A stretch of DNA of 64,000 nucleotides from Oscillospiraceae bacterium. GTDB lineage: Bacteria; Bacillota; Clostridia; Oscillospirales; Acutalibacteraceae. The translations under genes were made by a program, and so were the position numbers. The stretch spans positions 39,262 through 103,261 of the forward strand of contig SVOL01000004.1 in NCBI GenBank assembly GCA_015066395.1, given 5' to 3'. Positions 43,303 to 50,681 of this stretch are shown here, in pieces (position 1 is the stretch's first letter; each line of letters begins with the position of its first letter). Under the pieces are notes generated by a model. That model was not told where the DNA came from. It was given only the letters and a program-made list of their open reading frames with translations, and ran no database searches.

Positions 43303-44083
43303 AAAAGCATATAAGCCGGCTATCGGCTACACTCCCATCTGCAAGATCGGTGAGTGCTCTTTGAAGCGTCTTGAGTTCGGTATTATCGAACTTGAGGCCG
43401 GCGGTGTTCAGAGTTTTAACACCGAGGACAAGGAAACTGCTTTTATCATTCTTGAAGGCCACGTTAACGTTGCTTTTGACGACACAAAGTGGGAGAATAT
43501 CGGTAACAGAAGCTCTGTTTTCGAGAACCAGAAGGCTGAGTGCTTCTATATGCCGAAAGAAAAAGAGCTTTCTATTGAAGCTATCGATCATATCAAGATC
43601 GCAGTTTGTGCAACACCTACAACCTGCGACACCGAACCTCAGTTGTTACGTGAGGATCGTGTTGTTGTTAAGGTGCTTGGCGAACAGCCCTTCAAGAGAA
43701 CTACCAGCTTCCTCTTTGACGGTACTACCAACGCAAAGTTCCTTACCATCGGTGAGGGCTATATCAACGACGGCAACTGGGCAGGCTTCCCGCCTCATAA
43801 GCACGACGTTGACGATATGCCGAATGAGTGCATCGCAGAAGAGATCTACTACTTCCTGTTTGATCCCAAGCAGGGCTTTGCTATCCAGTGCTCTTATGCA
43901 GCTGACGGTGAGTTCGATGAGGCTTATCGTGTGAAGTACGATGAGCTGGTTGAGCTTCCTTACGGATACCATACTACTGTGGGTACCCCGGGTTATACCA
44001 CATACTTCTTGTGGCTTATGGCCGGTGACTATCAGGGCTTCAACAGACGCATTGATCCCGAACACGAGTGGATCATAAAATAA
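43292..44083 (+). CDS. IolB-like cupin isomerase
   Basis: The 263-residue double-cupin protein belongs to the IolB/KduI family. PPHKHD (His169, His171), EEIYYFLF (Glu183/184) and GYHTTVGTPGYTTYFLW (His227) make up the expected metal site in the C-terminal cupin. IolB converts 5-deoxy-glucuronate to 2-deoxy-5-keto-gluconate. The family match is good, but the rest of the inositol pathway is not here, so the substrate may be another aldose or uronate. The start overlaps the kinase gene by 11 bases. It is followed by a hairpin and a 129-base gap. Confidence 0.82.
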   Translation: MNFRKAYKPAIGYTPICKIGECSLKRLEFGIIELEAGGVQSFNTEDKETAFIILEGHVNVAFDDTKWENIGNRSSVFENQKAECFYMPKEKELSIEAIDHIKIAVCATPTTCDTEPQLLREDRVVVKVLGEQPFKRTTSFLFDGTTNAKFLTIGEGYINDGNWAGFPPHKHDVDDMPNECIAEEIYYFLFDPKQGFAIQCSYAADGEFDEAYRVKYDELVELPYGYHTTVGTPGYTTYFLWLMAGDYQGFNRRIDPEHEWIIK

Positions 44084-44095
44084 TTTTTGGATTTG

Positions 44096-44122
44096 GCCGA
44101 AGGGGTTTTTTATCCCTTCGGC
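44096..44122 (+). promoter_or_regulatory. Intra-operon hairpin
   Basis: GCCGAAGGG/CCCTTCGGC with a nine-base T-rich loop just after the IolB-like gene has no following T run. It may mark partial termination or processing inside the operon. A TATAAT at 44157-44162 without a clear -35 follows. Confidence 0.5.
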
Positions 44123-44212
44123 AATTCTGCATTTTAAAAGACGTTTTAAATTCGAATATAATGATGCCTTTCGTGGCATTTTAAGTGTATAAATCTATAA
44201 AAAGGTGATATT

Positions 44213-45070
44213 ATGATTACTTTACAAAAGGGCAGAACCAAGGTTACAATCAATGAACTTGGTGCTGAGATGAAAAGCTTTACTGTCGACGGTGTTGACT
44301 ATATCTGGACCGGTGATCCGCAGGTTTGGGCAAGAAGTGCACCTAACATTTTTCCGATGACCGGCGGCTTCAGAGACGATAAGTATATTTTAGAGGGCAA
44401 GGAATATGTTATGCCTAAGCACGGCTTTGCTCTTAACTCTACGTTTGAGGTTGAGTCGCAGTCCGAGACCGAGGCTGTTTTTGTACTCCGTGAGTCAGAT
44501 GACACATTAAAGGTCTGGCCGTATTCTTTTGAGTTCCGCGTTTGTTATAAGCTCGACGATGAGAAGATAACTATTGACTATAAAGTTACCAACAAAAACG
44601 GCAATACAATGTACTTCTCGGTCGGTTCGCACGACGGTTTTGCAACACCTGAGGGTATTGAAGATTACGATATTATTTTCCCCGAAAAGGAAACTCTTGA
44701 CTCTTACACGCTCTTCGGCAATCTTATAGGTGAGGACAAGACCCGAATTATCACAGATAGTGACACTTTAAGCTTGAAATACGATTATTTCGCCGTTGAT
44801 GCACTTGTATTTAAAGACGTAAAATCGCAGTCTTTAAAGCTTGTTAACCGTAATACAGGTCGTGGAATAGAACTTCAATTTCCGAATTTCCCCGTTTTGA
44901 TGGTTTGGACAAAGCCCGGTGCGGGATATGTTTGCATTGAACCGTGGTTCGGCGCTCCCGATGACGTTAACAGCAATTACGATATTACAAATAAGTTCGC
45001 AATTCAGAAGGTTTTGGCAGGCGATACCTTTACCTGTACAAGAGTAATCACCGCTTTGGAGGGTAAATAA
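44213..45070 (+). CDS. Aldose 1-epimerase family protein
   Basis: The 285-residue protein is a galactose-mutarotase-like epimerase. It shows INELGAEMKSF near the start, PFMTGGFRD-like FPMTGGFRDDKY with PKHGFALNS (about 70-79, active-site histidine) and SVGSHDGFATP (second histidine near 144); CIEPWFGAPDD carries the catalytic glutamate region. It interconverts alpha and beta anomers, feeding a free or phosphorylated aldose to the isomerases encoded around it. The stop lies one base before the next gene. Confidence 0.88.
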   Translation: MITLQKGRTKVTINELGAEMKSFTVDGVDYIWTGDPQVWARSAPNIFPMTGGFRDDKYILEGKEYVMPKHGFALNSTFEVESQSETEAVFVLRESDDTLKVWPYSFEFRVCYKLDDEKITIDYKVTNKNGNTMYFSVGSHDGFATPEGIEDYDIIFPEKETLDSYTLFGNLIGEDKTRIITDSDTLSLKYDYFAVDALVFKDVKSQSLKLVNRNTGRGIELQFPNFPVLMVWTKPGAGYVCIEPWFGAPDDVNSNYDITNKFAIQKVLAGDTFTCTRVITALEGK

Positions 45071-45071
45071 T

Positions 45072-45728
45072 ATGACATACGAAAGATTAGTGGAACTCAA
45101 TCCCCATTTGAAGATATTTAGGACTTACGATAAGGAGTTTATTCCTTTCGGCAAGGTCATTACCGACATTGATGCTGAAAGCTTTATTGAGGCCGCAAAG
45201 AGTGTTGAATTTCCCGAATCAGGTTCGGTCTATACACCCGAGCTGGCCCAGTTTGCCGGTTTGGAAGCATCGAAAGACGTTGAGATCAAGTATTACGGCG
45301 AATTGCCTATCCAGGCTGGCTACTGCTACGGTCACAGCAATCAACTCAATGCTGTTGAGTGGCACAAAAGCTCCGAGGTCAACGTAGCTATCACTCCTTT
45401 GGTGCTGATCTTAGGCTCGGTTCAGGACATTGTTGACAACAGAATTGACTCTTCGAAACTCAAGGCCTTCTATGTAGAAAAGGGTGAGGTGCTTGAGGTT
45501 TACGCTACCACGCTTCATTTCTGTCCTTGCGAGGTGGAAAAGAGCGGTTTCGGCGCGGTCGTTATTCTGCCTGTTGGCACAAACGTGCCGTTGGAGGGCG
45601 AATACGAAGATAAAATTATGTTCAGAAAGAACAAATGGATCCTGGCTCACGTTGAAAATCAAGGCCTTATCGATCGCGGTGTTGTTGCCGGTGTCACAGG
45701 CGAAAACTACATAATCAAGGGTGAATAA
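45072..45728 (+). CDS. DUF4867 family cupin-like protein
   Basis: The 218-residue protein belongs to DUF4867. Conserved potential metal ligands are His88 (CYGHSNQ), Glu96 and His98 (AVEWHKSSE), and His149 (LHFCPC), an arrangement like that of cupin sugar isomerases such as D-lyxose isomerase. Sitting between a mutarotase and an FGGY kinase, it is a good candidate for an aldose-ketose isomerase, which is inference. The family has no function that I know with confidence. Confidence 0.78.
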   Translation: MTYERLVELNPHLKIFRTYDKEFIPFGKVITDIDAESFIEAAKSVEFPESGSVYTPELAQFAGLEASKDVEIKYYGELPIQAGYCYGHSNQLNAVEWHKSSEVNVAITPLVLILGSVQDIVDNRIDSSKLKAFYVEKGEVLEVYATTLHFCPCEVEKSGFGAVVILPVGTNVPLEGEYEDKIMFRKNKWILAHVENQGLIDRGVVAGVTGENYIIKGE

Positions 45729-45729
45729 A

Positions 45730-47199
45730 ATGAAATACTTACTCGGAATAGATTTCGGCGGCGGTGCGTCAAAGGCTACTTTGCTGAGCGAAGAAGGCAT
45801 CATTGTTGCCGAGCATTCGGTTGAATATCCCACCTTGCACCCCAATAAGGGTTGGTGCGAGCAGAACCCTGACGATTGGTACAAGGCTCTTTGTGAGGAT
45901 ACAAAGGCTTTGATAAAGAAAAGCGGAATTGACGCCGCCGATATTATGGCAATAGCTGTCGACTCTGCGACTCATACCGCTGTACTTTGCGACAGTGATG
46001 CGAAGCCTCTTCGTGCCGCGATCCATTGGACCGATACAAGAAGTATCGCAGAAGCCGCTGCTTTAAAGGCAACGCACGAGGATATGATAGTCAAAAAGAC
46101 TTATTCTAAGCCGGGCACTATCTGGACTCTTCCTCAAATTATTTGGGTTAAGGAGAACGAACCCGAGACTTTTTCGAAGTTGGGCAAGATCTTCTTCGAA
46201 AAGGACTATCTCCGCTATCAGTTGACCGGTGTCTACTGCACCGATTATATCGAAGCGCAGGGAAGTATGCTTTTTGATAATAACACTATGGAGTGGGATG
46301 ACGAGCTTTGCAAACTGGCAGGTATCGACAAGTCGATTATGCCCAAAATCGTAAAACCCACCGATGTTATCGGATCAGTTACCGCAAAAGCCGCCGAGGA
46401 AACAGGCCTTTTTGAAGGTACACCCGTTATCTGCGGCACTACCGATACCGTTATGGAGGTTTTCGCTTCGGGTGCTGTTGAAGAGGGAAATATGACTGTA
46501 AAGTTGGCAACGGCAGGCCGTATCTGTGTTATTACAGACAAGCAGTATCCGCATCCGTATCTTATAAACTACGCTCATATTGTTGACGGTTTGTGGTACC
46601 CCGGTACTGCAACCAAGGCGGCCGCTTCTTCCTACCGCTGGTACAGAGACACCTTCGGCGGTGAATATAAGGAATTGGATATGGGTGCCGCCAAGATCAA
46701 TATGGGTTGTGACGGTTTGATGTTCCATCCGTATATCAACGGAGAACTCACTCCATATAACGATCCCAAGCTTTGCGGAAGCTTCATCGGAGTTCGTGCA
46801 GAGCATACAAAGGCTCATTTTACAAGAGCCGTTTTGGAGGGCGTTTCTTTCTCGCTGTTACATAGTATGATGGCTTTAAATGAGCTTAAGATCCCTCACG
46901 ACAGCTACGGTACACTTATCGGCGGCGGTGCTAAGGGTAAGCTTTGGAAGCAGATCACCGCAGATATGCTGGGTATTACCTTAAAGACTACCGAATCGAG
47001 TGACTCGTCGTTCGGCTCCGCTATGCTTGCAGGTATTGCGGTCGGTGTGTTTAAGGATGCCAAAGATGCTGTTAAGAAGTGTGTTAAGGTCAATGATACC
47101 GTAGAACCGAATATGGAAAATCACGCTAAGTATATGGAACTTTTTGAGGTCTACAAGAAGGTTCACGATGCTTTAGCTCCGATCTATAAGGATAGATAA
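45730..47199 (+). CDS. FGGY-family carbohydrate kinase
   Basis: The 489-residue kinase resembles xylulokinase/gluconokinase. YLLGIDFGGGASKATLL at the start binds ATP phosphates; AVDSATHTAVL, VCGTTDTVMEVFASG near 236 and IGGGAKGKLWKQITADMLG (about 398-416) are FGGY motifs. Catalytic aspartate is expected in the 236 region. ATG 45730 follows AAGGGTGA and the DUF4867 stop. It would phosphorylate a ketose or sugar acid. The operon thus holds two sugar kinases of different folds. Confidence 0.88.
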   Translation: MKYLLGIDFGGGASKATLLSEEGIIVAEHSVEYPTLHPNKGWCEQNPDDWYKALCEDTKALIKKSGIDAADIMAIAVDSATHTAVLCDSDAKPLRAAIHWTDTRSIAEAAALKATHEDMIVKKTYSKPGTIWTLPQIIWVKENEPETFSKLGKIFFEKDYLRYQLTGVYCTDYIEAQGSMLFDNNTMEWDDELCKLAGIDKSIMPKIVKPTDVIGSVTAKAAEETGLFEGTPVICGTTDTVMEVFASGAVEEGNMTVKLATAGRICVITDKQYPHPYLINYAHIVDGLWYPGTATKAAASSYRWYRDTFGGEYKELDMGAAKINMGCDGLMFHPYINGELTPYNDPKLCGSFIGVRAEHTKAHFTRAVLEGVSFSLLHSMMALNELKIPHDSYGTLIGGGAKGKLWKQITADMLGITLKTTESSDSSFGSAMLAGIAVGVFKDAKDAVKKCVKVNDTVEPNMENHAKYMELFEVYKKVHDALAPIYKDR

Positions 47200-47200
47200 A

Positions 47201-48577
47201 ATGAAAGTTTTAGTATGTGTAAAGCAGGTGCAGTCGGGTGAATTGAACCCGTTTGATGCTTGTGCTTTAGAAACTGCATTAAGGATTCCCGATGCTGAGA
47301 TAACCTTGCTCAGTATGGGGCGAAAGTCGGTTAAAGATATGCTTTTAAACCTCACTCGATTGGGTGAGGTCAAGGGCGTTTTGCTCAGCGATATGGCTTT
47401 TGCAGGAGCTGATACTTTGGCTACCGGTTATGCTTTGTCGTTAGCCGCTCAAAAGATAGGCTTTGACCTTATTATCTGTGGCAGACAGACGGTTGACGGT
47501 GACACGGCACAGACTGGTTCTGTGCTGGCAACAATGCTTGATATACCGGTCATATCCAATGTAATGAGCATCAATGCACTTAATGCCGAAAGCATTAAGT
47601 GTACCACTCGGTTGGGTGAGGAAGAGGCAAAAATGCCGGCCCTTATTACAGTCGAGCGTATAAATGACTTAAGATTTCCTAGTATTCGTTCTAAGCAAAA
47701 GGAAGTCTTCGTCTGGGATGCTGACGATATCGGTGCAGATAAATCCCGTTGTGGATTAAAAGGTTCTCCGACTAAGGTCGTTAAGAGCTTTGAAAACAAA
47801 TCGGGCAAGCGCAAATGCAGATTTATTGAGCCTTCTTTGCTTAAAAATGCTATTGAAGAGGGTCTTAAAAAAGAACCCGAATCGGTTAGCGTTACAAGCT
47901 CCGAGCAGAAGCTCAAGAATGTTTGGATAATCAGCGAAAAGCCGCGTCAAATGGCCCAAACCGTGTCGGATGACATCACCGTTATTGAAAAGGATACTGC
48001 CGAAAACTTGACCGAAAAAATAAGGTTGGGTCAGCCCGATGTTGTTCTCTGGCCGAGCGATGTCTGGTCAAGACGAACTGCTCCGCAGGTTGCAGCGGCA
48101 TTATTGACCGGTCTTTGTGCCGACTGTACGGCTTTAGAGACCGACGGCAAGGATCTGTTTATGTACAGACCGGCCTTTAGCGGCAATGTTATTGCTAAGA
48201 TACAGTGCGTTACAAAGCCTGCGATGGCAACCGTCAGAACCGCTGAAGACGGTGTCAGTGATATCATTTTCTCGGCAGGCAAGGGCGTAAAGGAAGATTA
48301 TGGGCATTTTCTGTCGCTTGCCAAAAACTTCGGTGCTGAAGTTGCGGCATCGCGCGGATTTGTTGATTTAGGACTGGCTCCTTATGAACAGCAGATAGGT
48401 CTTACGGGTAAGGCTGTTACGCCTAAAGTGTACGTTGCCTGCGGTATTTCGGGTGCCGTTCACCATATTGTAGGTATGGAGCGTTCGGGCACTGTTATTG
48501 CCATCAATAAGGATAAGTCCGCGCCTATTTTCGATTATGCCGATTACGGTATAATTGCCGATATAAAAGACCTTTAA
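47201..48577 (+). CDS. Single-chain EtfB-EtfA electron transfer flavoprotein
   Basis: The 458-residue protein fuses both ETF subunits. Residues 1 to about 220 are EtfB: MKVLVCVKQV, NPFDACALETAL, FAGADTLATGYAL, GRQTVDGDTAQTG (94-106) and GSPTKVVKSF. After a linker, about 239-458 are EtfA, ending in SAGKGVKEDYG, ASRGFVD, GLTGKAVTPKVYVACGISGA and AINKDKSAPIFDYADYG, the FAD site. Separate subunits total near 590 residues; about 35 are missing between KQV and NPFD, and the EtfA N-domain is short. It lies one base after the kinase gene and probably takes electrons from the operon's FAD dehydrogenase. Confidence 0.9.
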   Translation: MKVLVCVKQVQSGELNPFDACALETALRIPDAEITLLSMGRKSVKDMLLNLTRLGEVKGVLLSDMAFAGADTLATGYALSLAAQKIGFDLIICGRQTVDGDTAQTGSVLATMLDIPVISNVMSINALNAESIKCTTRLGEEEAKMPALITVERINDLRFPSIRSKQKEVFVWDADDIGADKSRCGLKGSPTKVVKSFENKSGKRKCRFIEPSLLKNAIEEGLKKEPESVSVTSSEQKLKNVWIISEKPRQMAQTVSDDITVIEKDTAENLTEKIRLGQPDVVLWPSDVWSRRTAPQVAAALLTGLCADCTALETDGKDLFMYRPAFSGNVIAKIQCVTKPAMATVRTAEDGVSDIIFSAGKGVKEDYGHFLSLAKNFGAEVAASRGFVDLGLAPYEQQIGLTGKAVTPKVYVACGISGAVHHIVGMERSGTVIAINKDKSAPIFDYADYGIIADIKDL

Positions 48578-48581
48578 ATCG

Positions 48582-48610
48582 TTGACAAATCGGGTGTTTT
48601 TTGGTATAAT
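48582..48610 (+). promoter_or_regulatory. Promoter of the yicC-remA-gmk-rpoZ run
   Basis: TTGACA (48582-48587), 17 bases ending in TGG and TATAAT (48605-48610) form a consensus extended -10 promoter immediately after the Etf gene. Confidence 0.9.
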
Positions 48611-48645
48611 AAATTGATATTTTTAGATAGAAAGTAGCGTTGTTT

Positions 48646-49524
48646 ATGGTTAGAAGTATGACCGGCTACGGCAGAGGTGAAGCGGCCGACGAGACCCTTT
48701 CTATAACTGTCGAATTAAAATCGGTTAATCACCGCTTTTTTGAATGTTCTATTCGCAGTCCCCGTCAGTTTTCCTGTTTTGAGGACAAGTTGAAATCCTA
48801 TTTTCAGTCGAGAATTGCCCGCGGCAAGGTAGACGTTTTTGTTTCTTGCGATTTCGGGGCATCGAGTCCTGATAAACTCGTTATAAACGAGGAGTTTGCC
48901 AATGATTATATCGCGGCTTTGAGAGCTTTACAGAAAAAGTATCGCTTGAAGAACGATATTTCGGTTATGAACGTTGCAAGAAATGACGGTATTTTTACCG
49001 TCACGAAACAGCGTCTTGATGAGGAAAAGGCTTGGGAAGTGTTAAGCCGTGCCGCTGAAACGGCGGTCGATGCGTTTATTTCGGCTCGTGAGACCGAGGG
49101 CAAACGTCTGACCGACGATGTACTGTCGAGGGCAGATAATATTCTTTCTAAAGTTGCTTTGGTTGAGGAGCGTTCGCCCGAGACAGAACGTCTTTACAGA
49201 GAGCGTATTGAGAAGAAGATTGCCGATCTTCTGGGCAACGCTGATATTGATAAAACAAGGATCATTACCGAGACTGCCATTTTCGCCGACCATATCGCTG
49301 TCAGCGAGGAAACCGTGCGGCTTCGCAGTCACATTGCTCATTTAAAGGACCTCTTCAATGAGGGCGGAGTTATCGGCAAGAAGATCGATTTTATTGTTCA
49401 GGAAATGAACCGCGAGACCAACACTATCGGTTCAAAGTGCCAGGATATTGAGATCTCCAAGACTGTTGTTGATATGAAGTCGGAGATCGAAAAGATACGT
49501 GAGCAGATCCAGAATATCGAATAA
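48646..49524 (+). CDS. yicC: YicC family endoribonuclease
   Basis: The 292-residue protein starts MVRSMTGYGRGEA and ends with the DUF1732 block (VIGKKIDFIVQEMNRETNTI about 252-271). YicC proteins are RNA endonucleases acting on small RNAs and mRNAs. ATG 48646 gives the family's standard N-terminus. The order yicC-remA-gmk-rpoZ-priA is conserved across Firmicutes. Confidence 0.94.
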   Translation: MVRSMTGYGRGEAADETLSITVELKSVNHRFFECSIRSPRQFSCFEDKLKSYFQSRIARGKVDVFVSCDFGASSPDKLVINEEFANDYIAALRALQKKYRLKNDISVMNVARNDGIFTVTKQRLDEEKAWEVLSRAAETAVDAFISARETEGKRLTDDVLSRADNILSKVALVEERSPETERLYRERIEKKIADLLGNADIDKTRIITETAIFADHIAVSEETVRLRSHIAHLKDLFNEGGVIGKKIDFIVQEMNRETNTIGSKCQDIEISKTVVDMKSEIEKIREQIQNIE

Positions 49525-49536
49525 TAGGGGAATTTT

Positions 49537-49806
49537 ATGAAACTGATAAACATTGGTTTTGGTAATATGGTTTCGGCTTCGCGTCTTGTGGCGATAGTCA
49601 GCCCCGATTCCGCACCGATCAAGCGCATTGTCGCTGAGGCCAAGGAAAAAGGCACGCTCATTGATGCGACCCACGGACGTAGAACCAGAGCGGTCATTAT
49701 CACAGACAGCGATCTGATAATTCTTACCTACCTGCAGTCCGAGACCGTTGCGGCAAGAATGCAGGAGGACAACGAGGCTTTAGAGGAGGAAGATGCAAAT
49801 GAATAA
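49537..49806 (+). CDS. remA: DUF370/RemA-family DNA-binding regulator
   Basis: The 89-residue protein reads [20 protein letters not shown] and contains the basic PIKRIV and [12 protein letters not shown] segments of RemA. In Bacillus subtilis RemA activates matrix and osmoprotection genes as a DNA-binding ring. Its role in clostridia is less clear. The end overlaps the gmk start by eight bases and provides the gmk ribosome binding site. Confidence 0.94.
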   Translation: MKLINIGFGNMVSASRLVAIVSPDSAPIKRIVAEAKEKGTLIDATHGRRTRAVIITDSDLIILTYLQSETVAARMQEDNEALEEEDANE

Positions 49807-50377
49807 GGGTACGCTTATTATCCTTGCGGGACCTTCGGGTTCGGGTAAGGACACCGTTATGAAAGAACTTTTTAAGCTTCTGCCCGATCTTAAGTTCTCG
49901 ATCTCTTCCATCACCCGCGATATGCGTGAGGGTGAGGTCAACGGTGAGAAGTACAATTTCATCACACGTGAAGAGTTTGAATCGATGATCGAAAACAAGC
50001 AGTTGTTGGAATACAACGTATACTGCGGTAATTATTACGGCACACCCAAAGCACCGGTTGAAAAGGCTATTGCCGAGGGTAAGGAGATCCTTATCGAGAT
50101 CGATGTAAACGGTGCCGAAGAGGTGCGTAAAAACTGCACCGACTATTTCAGCGTGTTCATAATGCCGCCTTCTTTTGAGGTCCTTCGCGAGCGTCTTGTC
50201 GGTCGCGGAACCGATAAGATGGAGGTCATTGAAAAGAGACTCGAGGAAGCCAAAGCCGAAATGGCAAGAGCCAACGAGTTCGATTATATCGTTGTAAATG
50301 ATGACCTTATGACTGCAGTGCAAAACTTCAAGACCATTATTGAAGCTGAACGCTGCAAGAGTGACAGAATTTTATAA
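49799..50377 (+). CDS. gmk: Guanylate kinase
   Basis: The 192-residue enzyme phosphorylates GMP to GDP. The P-loop is [14 protein letters not shown] (about 9-22), followed by [18 protein letters not shown], which binds GMP. The serine of the usual GKST is replaced by aspartate-threonine (GKDT), which also occurs in clostridial Gmk. ATG 49799 is eight bases after GAGGAGGA and is preferred to ATG 49793. Confidence 0.96.
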   Translation: MNKGTLIILAGPSGSGKDTVMKELFKLLPDLKFSISSITRDMREGEVNGEKYNFITREEFESMIENKQLLEYNVYCGNYYGTPKAPVEKAIAEGKEILIEIDVNGAEEVRKNCTDYFSVFIMPPSFEVLRERLVGRGTDKMEVIEKRLEEAKAEMARANEFDYIVVNDDLMTAVQNFKTIIEAERCKSDRIL

Positions 50378-50402
50378 ATTTTGATAGAAACGGAGAATTA
50401 TT

Positions 50403-50582
50403 ATGCTTAATCCTGCAATCGGAAAACTTATCGAAAATACTGACAGCCGCTACAAATTGGTTCTGGACATTGCCAAAAAGGCAAGGGATATCGCCAAAGA
50501 GGCTGAGGACAACGGCGAGATCATTATCGAAAAGCCGGTCACACTCGCTATGAACGAGATGGCGGCAGATATTAAAGACTAA
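50403..50582 (+). CDS. rpoZ: RNA polymerase omega subunit
   Basis: A 59-residue ORF begins MLNPAIGKLIENTDSRYKLV and contains IAKKARDIAKEA and the conserved KPVTLAMNEMAADIK tail. This is the compact Firmicutes omega, which stabilises beta-prime in the polymerase. It sits in its conserved place between gmk and priA. GGAG (50392-50395) precedes the ATG. Confidence 0.93.
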   Translation: MLNPAIGKLIENTDSRYKLVLDIAKKARDIAKEAEDNGEIIIEKPVTLAMNEMAADIKD

Positions 50583-50609
50583 CTTTAGTTTCAGTTTTAA
50601 GAAAAGAGG

Positions 50610-50681
50610 TGGCCTGTCGTGTGTGATTCTCTTGTTGTCAGCGTTGCGGTTGACGGAGCGGTCTATCAAATCGACAGGCCA
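50610..50681 (+). promoter_or_regulatory. Inverted repeat masking the priA start
   Basis: TGGCCTGTCG (50610-50619) and CGACAGGCCA (50672-50681) are a perfect 10-bp inverted repeat 52 bases apart. The first arm runs from the edge of the ribosome binding site to the first base of the GTG start, so folding would hide the start and limit translation of priA. Confidence 0.55.

Noticed and set aside
41549..44083. Calling the aldolase, kinase and isomerase genes a true iol (inositol) operon
   Set aside because: iolG, iolE, iolD and iolA are absent, while a mutarotase, a second kinase and Etf genes are included, so the trio was named only by family.
44151..44168. A separate promoter for the aldose epimerase gene
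   Set aside because: TATAAT at 44157 has no acceptable -35 at the right distance.
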